Assembly (NCBI GenBank): GCA_022822245.1
Contig: JAJECB010000413.1
Span: forward strand, 1-18,696
Length of the DNA: 18,696 bases
Reading direction: 5' to 3'
Source: Gammaproteobacteria bacterium
GTDB taxonomy: Bacteria > Pseudomonadota > Gammaproteobacteria > HK1
Position numbers and translations under genes: made by a program
The notes under the pieces: model-generated
Told to the model about the DNA's origin: nothing
Databases searched by the model: none
Seen by the model: only the letters and a program-made list of their open reading frames with translations
In this document: positions 14,864-18,696 of the stretch, piece after piece
How the letters are laid out: every line of letters starts with the position of its first letter
Position numbering within the stretch: position 1 is the stretch's first letter

Positions 14864-15478
14864 ATGCTGATAGGCTACGCGCGCGTCTCGAAGGCCGATG
14901 GCTCCCAGAGCCTAGACCTCCAGCGCGACGCGCTCATCGCGGCGGGCGTCGCGCCAGAAGCGATCTATGAGGACCAGGCTTCGGGCAAGCGCGACAGCCG
15001 CCCCGGCCTCGACGCGTGCCTCAAGGCGCTCCGCGCGGAAGACACGCTCGTAGTGTGGAAGCTCGACCGTTTGGGACGTGACCTCCGCCACCTCGTCAAC
15101 GTTGTGCAGGAGCTCTCAGATCGCGAGATCGGGCTTCGGATCCTCGCGGGGCGGGGGGCCCAAATTGACACTACCACCCCAGCGGGTCGACTCGTCTGCG
15201 GGATCTTTGCGGCGCTCGCCGAGTTCGAGCGCGAGCTCATTCGCGAGCGCACGGTCGCCGGTCTCGCGGCAGCACGCGCCAGGGGCCGAAGGGGAGGGCG
15301 GAAGTTCGCACTGTCCAAGGCGCAGGTCCGACTTGCTCAGGCCGCGATGAAGAACCGCGACACATCTGTTTCCGAGCTGGCTGCGGAGCTTGGCGTCAAG
15401 TCCGTCATCTTGTACCGGTACGTCGGGCCGACCGGGGAGCTGCGCGAAAACGCCAAGCGTGTGCTCGGTGGGCGATAG
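14864..15478 (+). CDS. Serine recombinase (resolvase/invertase family)
   Basis: A 204-residue small serine recombinase, probably resolving plasmid or transposon co-integrates or dimers. The catalytic domain begins LIGYARVSKADGSQSLDLQR with R7 and nucleophile S9. WKLDRLGRDLRHLV gives the active-site arginines R69 and R72, and the AQIDTTTPAGRL turn precedes the long E-helix GIFAALAEFERELIRERT. A C-terminal helix-turn-helix (about 152-186) ends in SVILYRYVGP. Size and domain order are those of Tn3/Hin-type enzymes, with no visible damage. The ATG at 14864 is supported by the conserved N-terminus. It lies 120 nt after the RHH gene, and a candidate crossover site abuts it, so it may also regulate itself. 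Confidence 0.93.
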   Translation: MLIGYARVSKADGSQSLDLQRDALIAAGVAPEAIYEDQASGKRDSRPGLDACLKALRAEDTLVVWKLDRLGRDLRHLVNVVQELSDREIGLRILAGRGAQIDTTTPAGRLVCGIFAALAEFERELIRERTVAGLAAARARGRRGGRKFALSKAQVRLAQAAMKNRDTSVSELAAELGVKSVILYRYVGPTGELRENAKRVLGGR

Positions 15479-15688
15479 GCTCGCGAAATCGGCGGAAGCC
15501 GTCTCCGACGATACGAAGAACTCTGACCGTCCACCGGGCCCGGTTCGAGCGACGGTGGCACCCCGCCCGGTTGCCATGAGGTCGTGGTCGGGCAGTCCAT
15601 CGCCGAGGACCGCGACAGCCACTACTTCGGTCTCGCCCAGAGCTTCGACGACAAGCCGAAACGGCGTCTGCACGAGCTTCCAGGTTCG
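15479..15688. other. Spacer after the resolvase, no gene seen
   Basis: No credible frame on either strand. It probably marks decayed element DNA leading into the relics downstream. Confidence 0.4.
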
Positions 15689-15960
15689 GTCAGGATTACC
15701 CGTAAAGCACATGTCTTGGGCAGTCCTCGAAGGTCGTTGGCCGATCCACTGCGGGAATCGGCTTCGGCTTCTCCTGCTGTTTCCCGACGACACTCGCCGC
15801 ATGATCCCGGACGAGTGGACCGACGCGCTCACTGCGGACGAAGCGCCCGTGCACATCACTCACGCCAGCGAGTTGGTTGTCGACGCGCCGCGTTTGTTGG
15901 GCTTGCGGACAATGGTCGATGGTCTGCTGCGGACAAGACAAGATTCGAGCGCGGCCGAGG
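15689..15960 (+). pseudogene. Frameshifted relic of a small transposon-accessory protein
   Basis: VRITRKAHVL is encoded in one frame at 15689-15718. The continuation EGRWPIHCGNRLRLLLLF, then PDDTRRMIPDEWTDA and APRLLGLRTMVDGLLRT, is in another frame from 15723. Joined, they resemble the short proteins often encoded beside transposases and recombinases (pattern: hydrophobic strand, D-x-S/T-R-x-x-IP-x-x-WTD). The sequence gtcttgggca next to gtcctcgaa suggests about 10 extra nucleotides caused the shift. Family assignment is from pattern memory only. The second frame runs on without a stop into the IS66-like relic. Confidence 0.4.
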
Positions 15961-16017
15961 GTCGGCGAGGCGAGGAGAGCGAAGGGGTATCTGCGCGCCG
16001 TGTCTCACGGCGTCGCT

Positions 16018-16021
16018 TTAG
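16018..16021 (+). repeat. Left target-site duplication TTAG
   Basis: TTAG directly abuts the left inverted repeat and matches TTAG at 16211-16214 abutting the right one. Confidence 0.65.
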
Positions 16022-16210
16022 CCCGGATATTTCACCGATGTTCGTCGCGAGGGCGCCAAGATGCTTGTGGTAGTGGGCCGCACGGACCGAAAGAGTGCAT
16101 TCGCGCTGCTGAAGGCGTAGCTGACACTACGTCGAAGCGGCTTGAGGGAGTACGGCCCGCTAACGCAAGCAGATTGGTGTCCGCAGCAGGACATCGGTGA
16201 AATATCCGGG
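16022..16210. mobile_element. MITE-like element, 189 bp, with 20-bp perfect terminal inverted repeats
   Basis: The left end CCCGGATATTTCACCGATGT (16022-16041) is the exact reverse complement of the right end (16191-16210). Direct TTAG copies flank both ends. The 4-bp YTAR-type target is seen for IS5-group elements, but the parent family is unknown. The interior has no transposase, only a short unassigned frame ending LLKA at about 16120. It sits inside an IS66-type orfA relic whose frame is restored by precise removal, which supports a real insertion event. It depends on a transposase elsewhere. Confidence 0.75.
16191..16210 (-). repeat. Right terminal inverted repeat
   Basis: ACATCGGTGAAATATCCGGG is the 20-nt perfect reverse complement of 16022-16041. 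Confidence 0.8.
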
Positions 16211-16214
16211 TTAG
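16211..16214 (+). repeat. Right target-site duplication TTAG
   Basis: Second copy of the 4-bp sequence flanking the 189-bp element. Confidence 0.65.
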
Positions 16215-16415
16215 CACCGAGGAGAAGGCGCGGGTGGTGCACGAGAGCTTCCGTCCTGGGAAGCTCGTAGGCGAAGTGGCGCACCACTACGGGGTATCGC
16301 GCTGGCAGTTGTCGGCGTGGCGCAGCCCGGTTTCGGCTTTGCGACGGCGGGCCCGCGACTGGCGCATCGGCCAGCGGCCGGCCTCGCCTCCGAGGGCGGG
16401 GAGTGGCGGATCACG

Positions 16416-18116
16416 TCAGGACGGCAGGGGAACATCGCCGCCGTCGTCCACCGCGTAGACGCGTAGCGGGCGCTCGCGTCCGCGAATTCCGCTCAGGCGG
16501 GACGGAAGAGAGGAGAGATCGGTCCCGGCGAGGCGCGCGACCCGGTGCGAGACCACCGCCTGGCAGCCGAACTCCTTGGTCATCGCCTCCAGCCGGCTCG
16601 CGACGTTGACCGCATCGCCGATGGCCGTGACCGATGCGGCGCGGCCGTAGCCCATCTCGCCGACGATGACGGGCCCGGCATGCAGACCGATGCCGATGCG
16701 CAATGGCGCGGGGAGTTCCTCGCCGAGCGCGCGGTTGAGCTCTTCGAGTGCGGCCGCCATGGCGCGCACCGCGCGCAACGCGCTCCGGCACCCCGCCCGG
16801 GGCGTGTCGTCGATCCCGAACAGGGCCATCACGCCGTCGCCGATGAACTTGTCCACATGGCCGCCTTCCCCTTCGATTGCCCGGCCCATGGCGAGAAAGA
16901 AGCGGTTCAACAGGAACACCACGTCATAGGGCAGCTTGTCCTCGGAAAGGCGCGTGAAGGCGCGCAGGTCGGCGAACAGGATGGCAATCTCGCGTTCAAC
17001 GCCGTGCTGATGGCCCATCCGCATCCACGCCGCGGACGGACCCGCCGAGGCCGGCAGCAGGGGTGTCAGGGTGATGTCGTCCGAGGGCACCACGCGGCAG
17101 GCCAGCCGCACATGCTCCGGCGCGCCGATGCGCGTCAGCAACGCGCGTTCGTCCTCGTCGGGCGGCGCAAGCGTATCCAAACCGCGCGAGACGTGGACCC
17201 GGCAGGTGGAGCAACGTCCCCGCCCGCCGCACACCGACGCGTGGGGGATGCCGGCGCTGCGGCTCACCTCCAGCAACGTCGCGCCGGGCTCGGCGCGCGC
17301 GACCCGCCCGTCGGGGTAGGTGACGCGGACCGGGCGTCGCTGCCGCGCCTTGAGCGCACGCACCGACCGCCAGACGACCAGCGCCGCCAGCGCCGCGCCG
17401 AGCGCGGCGGTTGCGAGCGCCTCCACGTTCTCGCTCCATTCGGTCCCCTCGTTTCCCGGATGCCGTATCCGTTCCAGCAGCGTGCCGACCCAGCCGGTGT
17501 CCGCTGCCGCCAGCGCCAGCACGTCCCTGCCGCCGACCGCGAAGCCCGCGAGCGCAAGCGCCGGCAGGAGCAGCGCCGCCGAGAAGAAAAAGGGCAACCC
17601 GCGCCGGTACCATGGCCGAAGGCGCAGCCAGAAATGCATCCCGATGCAGCCATGCGTCCAGACAACGCCCAGCAACGCGATCTGCTTCCACGGATCGCTC
17701 CAGATCGCCCACAGGACGTACGGGTAGCTCGGGTCCAGGCCGAAGCGCACGGCAAGTCCGAGCGTGCCGAGCACATGTCCGAAGAGCAGGAAGGGAATGG
17801 CCAGCCCCAGCAGTTGCTGCGCTGCCTCCCAGGCCGGCATTCTGAAGCTGCGTCCGCGGAACAGGCGTACGAACGAAAGCGTGCCGTGAACGGCGAAGCC
17901 GGCGATCAGAAGCGCCATTCCCGGCGGGCTCCGCCAGACGGCGGCAAACACGCGTCGACCCGCCTCCATCGCCTCCACGGAGGCGAGTCCGAACGTGTGG
18001 TTGAGCAGATGCCCCGCGACATAGGCGAACAGGACGAGGCCGCTCCACAGGCGAAGCCGCCGCGTCATGCGGTGACTCGCGGCGGGCGCCGCGCGGCGTC
18101 TCCGGTCACGGGACAT
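16416..18116 (-). CDS. Membrane class III adenylate cyclase with six-helix heme-like domain and 2Fe-2S ferredoxin domain
   Basis: A 566-residue three-module signalling enzyme making cAMP from ATP. Residues ~22-250 form six membrane helices (about 22-45, 63-85, 102-125, 143-163, 174-195, 232-250) with histidines H36, H40, H77, H113, H155 and H161, resembling the diheme anchor of succinate dehydrogenase/fumarate reductase. Residues ~262-355 are a plant-type ferredoxin with C296, C302, C305 and C340. The cyclase domain (~372-557) has metal ligands D383 (LFADLRAFT) and D427 (KFIGDGVMALFG), adenine-selecting K423 and T497, and N504 and R508 in GDAVNVASRLE. K/T is the class IIIb ATP-specific pair. 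Cyclases with such anchors (S. meliloti CyaC is one) are proposed redox or quinone sensors; that role here is inference. The ATG at 18116 follows GGGGAG with good spacing. The stop lies 90 nt from the IS66 relic. Confidence 0.92.
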   Translation of the reverse strand: MSRDRRRRAAPAASHRMTRRLRLWSGLVLFAYVAGHLLNHTFGLASVEAMEAGRRVFAAVWRSPPGMALLIAGFAVHGTLSFVRLFRGRSFRMPAWEAAQQLLGLAIPFLLFGHVLGTLGLAVRFGLDPSYPYVLWAIWSDPWKQIALLGVVWTHGCIGMHFWLRLRPWYRRGLPFFFSAALLLPALALAGFAVGGRDVLALAAADTGWVGTLLERIRHPGNEGTEWSENVEALATAALGAALAALVVWRSVRALKARQRRPVRVTYPDGRVARAEPGATLLEVSRSAGIPHASVCGGRGRCSTCRVHVSRGLDTLAPPDEDERALLTRIGAPEHVRLACRVVPSDDITLTPLLPASAGPSAAWMRMGHQHGVEREIAILFADLRAFTRLSEDKLPYDVVFLLNRFFLAMGRAIEGEGGHVDKFIGDGVMALFGIDDTPRAGCRSALRAVRAMAAALEELNRALGEELPAPLRIGIGLHAGPVIVGEMGYGRAASVTAIGDAVNVASRLEAMTKEFGCQAVVSHRVARLAGTDLSSLPSRLSGIRGRERPLRVYAVDDGGDVPLPS

Positions 18117-18229
18117 CCGGCTCCCCTGCCGGTTTCCGAAGACCTGCGGCCGGTCGACGTATCGCAGAGCGGCGGCGACAGGGGCCTTGGGGCCGACCGC
18201 GATTGTTGTTGCCCACTTTGGCCTGAACG
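18117..18229. other. Region upstream of the cyclase
   Basis: It holds the cyclase ribosome-binding site (GGGGAG, on the minus strand near 18123-18128) and presumably its promoter. No recognisable operator was seen. Confidence 0.35.
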
Positions 18230-18696
18230 ATGGTCGGAGGATCTCGTCAGATTGATGCGCGGGTGGATTATCCGCAATGGTGGGAAAGAGCGGGAGGGAG
18301 CGCGGGCCGCAGCGCTTGTTTTCGTCCCGAGCATGATCGTTACGGAGCCGACATCTTCATCGGCGGGTCGTTCATCGCGATCATGCTCGCACACGCGGTT
18401 CCGGGGATCGGGGTTCTGGTTTGCCCGGGCGCCCGAGCGCGCCTTCGTCGCGAGGCCGGGTCCGCCGCGCTCTCCTCGATGACGCTCGCGGCGATGGCAG
18501 GCATCGCGTGCTTCATCGCCGGGACCGCTCCGCGCTGACGACACTCGTTGGCGATGCTCGGTGCGGTAGGCGTCGGTGTGCTGGCATTCGCCTATTCCTT
18601 CGCGCTCGCCGTCCCGCTCGGGTCCGGGGCCTGGATCTGATCGCTCATCCGGCGCAAGGAGGAGATCTCCCGCACGGCGTGGTGGATGCTCACCAT
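18230..18696 (+). pseudogene. Possible decayed membrane-protein gene with two in-frame TGA codons (runs off window)
   Basis: One frame (codons from 18230) reads as a membrane protein: DIFIGGSFIAIMLAHAVPGI, SSMTLAAMAGIACFIAGTA, then TGA at 18536, LGAVGVGVLAFAYSFALAVP, GSGAWI, TGA, SLIRRKEEISRTAWWMLT to the edge. Both stops are TGA and could be mutated TGG. TGA is used as a genuine stop by rho, sucC and others here, so recoding is unlikely. The alternative is one short gene ending at 18538 followed by another. I do not recognise the family. The 5' part before about 18340 is unconvincing. Confidence 0.3.

Larger units (their letters stand above)
15990..16326 (+). pseudogene. IS66-type orfA (TnpA, helix-turn-helix) relic interrupted by a 189-bp insertion
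   Basis: On the right side STEEKARVVHESFRPGKLV, then GEVAHHYGVSRWQLSAWR, is the typical IS66/IS3 orfA helix-turn-helix: acidic start, ESF-PG, HGVS-x-x-QL-x-x-WR. On the left side SARRVSRRRF is its expected basic lead-in. The two are separated by the element at 16022-16210. Deleting that element and one TTAG copy joins TTT AGC ACC GAG in frame, restoring SRRRF-STEEK. Similarity fades after the WR near 16326 and no orfB/orfC is visible, so the copy was already fragmentary. Confidence 0.7.

Noticed and set aside
15116..15859. Minus-strand frame of 247 codons across the resolvase 3' end
   Set aside because: Much of it is antisense to the resolvase, and the remainder has no recognisable pattern.
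12204..16415. CRISPR array or defence-gene island
   Set aside because: No regularly spaced direct repeats with spacers and no nuclease, methylase or toxin-antitoxin domains were recognised; the 16-bp CATGCT repeats are too short and close for CRISPR.
16545..18482. Plus-strand open frame of 645 codons
   Set aside because: Antisense to the adenylate cyclase, which has clear domains and a strong ribosome-binding site.
18536..18625. UGA recoding as tryptophan or selenocysteine
   Set aside because: TGA is the normal stop of rho, sucC, sucD and the cyclase here, and no selenocysteine insertion context was seen; decay by TGG to TGA is simpler.

Overview
The window is high-GC bacterial DNA carrying mostly core housekeeping genes, followed by an accessory segment that starts at a tRNA-Lys gene. 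Rho aligns without gaps to the E. coli protein over most of its length and keeps the same numbering (Walker A K184). With ATP-type PEP carboxykinase, sucC-sucD, FmdB and a GC-rich discriminator before the tRNA, this points to a high-GC gammaproteobacterium. That placement is inference; there is no rRNA gene here.

Layout. Positions 1-1960 (minus) hold the N-terminal two thirds of an isoleucyl-tRNA synthetase that runs off the left edge, and 2150-2782 (minus) a TerC/YjbE membrane protein. From 3219 the plus strand carries an ACAD10/11-type phosphotransferase and an SDR oxidoreductase, probably a lipid or hydroxyacyl catabolic pair. Then come rho (5519-6775), pckA (7077-8735), and the overlapping sucC-sucD pair (8842-10919). 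A small NTF2-like gene (minus, 11089-11475) converges on sucD across two hairpins. fmdB (11672-12022) and tRNA-Lys(UUU) (12128-12203) follow.

Downstream of the tRNA the content turns accessory: an unrecognised minus-strand gene (12473-12925), a cold-shock protein (13248-13457), a small ParA (13795-14433) overlapping a ribbon-helix-helix partner (14417-14743), and a serine resolvase (14864-15478). Next are relics of transposon genes and an apparently intact 189-bp MITE-like element (16022-16210). This looks like plasmid- or ICE-derived partition and resolution machinery stranded beside a tRNA. No integrase, replication gene or second att copy is visible. At the right end is a minus-strand class III adenylate cyclase with a six-helix histidine-rich membrane domain and a 2Fe-2S ferredoxin domain (16416-18116), then what looks like a decayed membrane-protein gene.

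How the genes fit together: pckA and sucCD connect the TCA cycle with gluconeogenesis. The phosphotransferase/SDR pair would feed acyl-CoA products into the same metabolism. The redox- or heme-type cyclase would link respiratory state to cAMP.

The most notable non-coding observations are these. (1) A 189-bp element with 20-bp perfect terminal inverted repeats and TTAG target duplications interrupts an IS66-type orfA; its removal restores the reading frame. (2) CATGCT repeats at exact 16-bp spacing lead into parA. (3) A probable resolvase crossover site lies just before the resolvase. (4) The rho leader has hairpins, a C-rich G-poor tract and an overlapping 24-codon frame. (5) A perfect AT-rich operator-like palindrome lies at 5123-5139.
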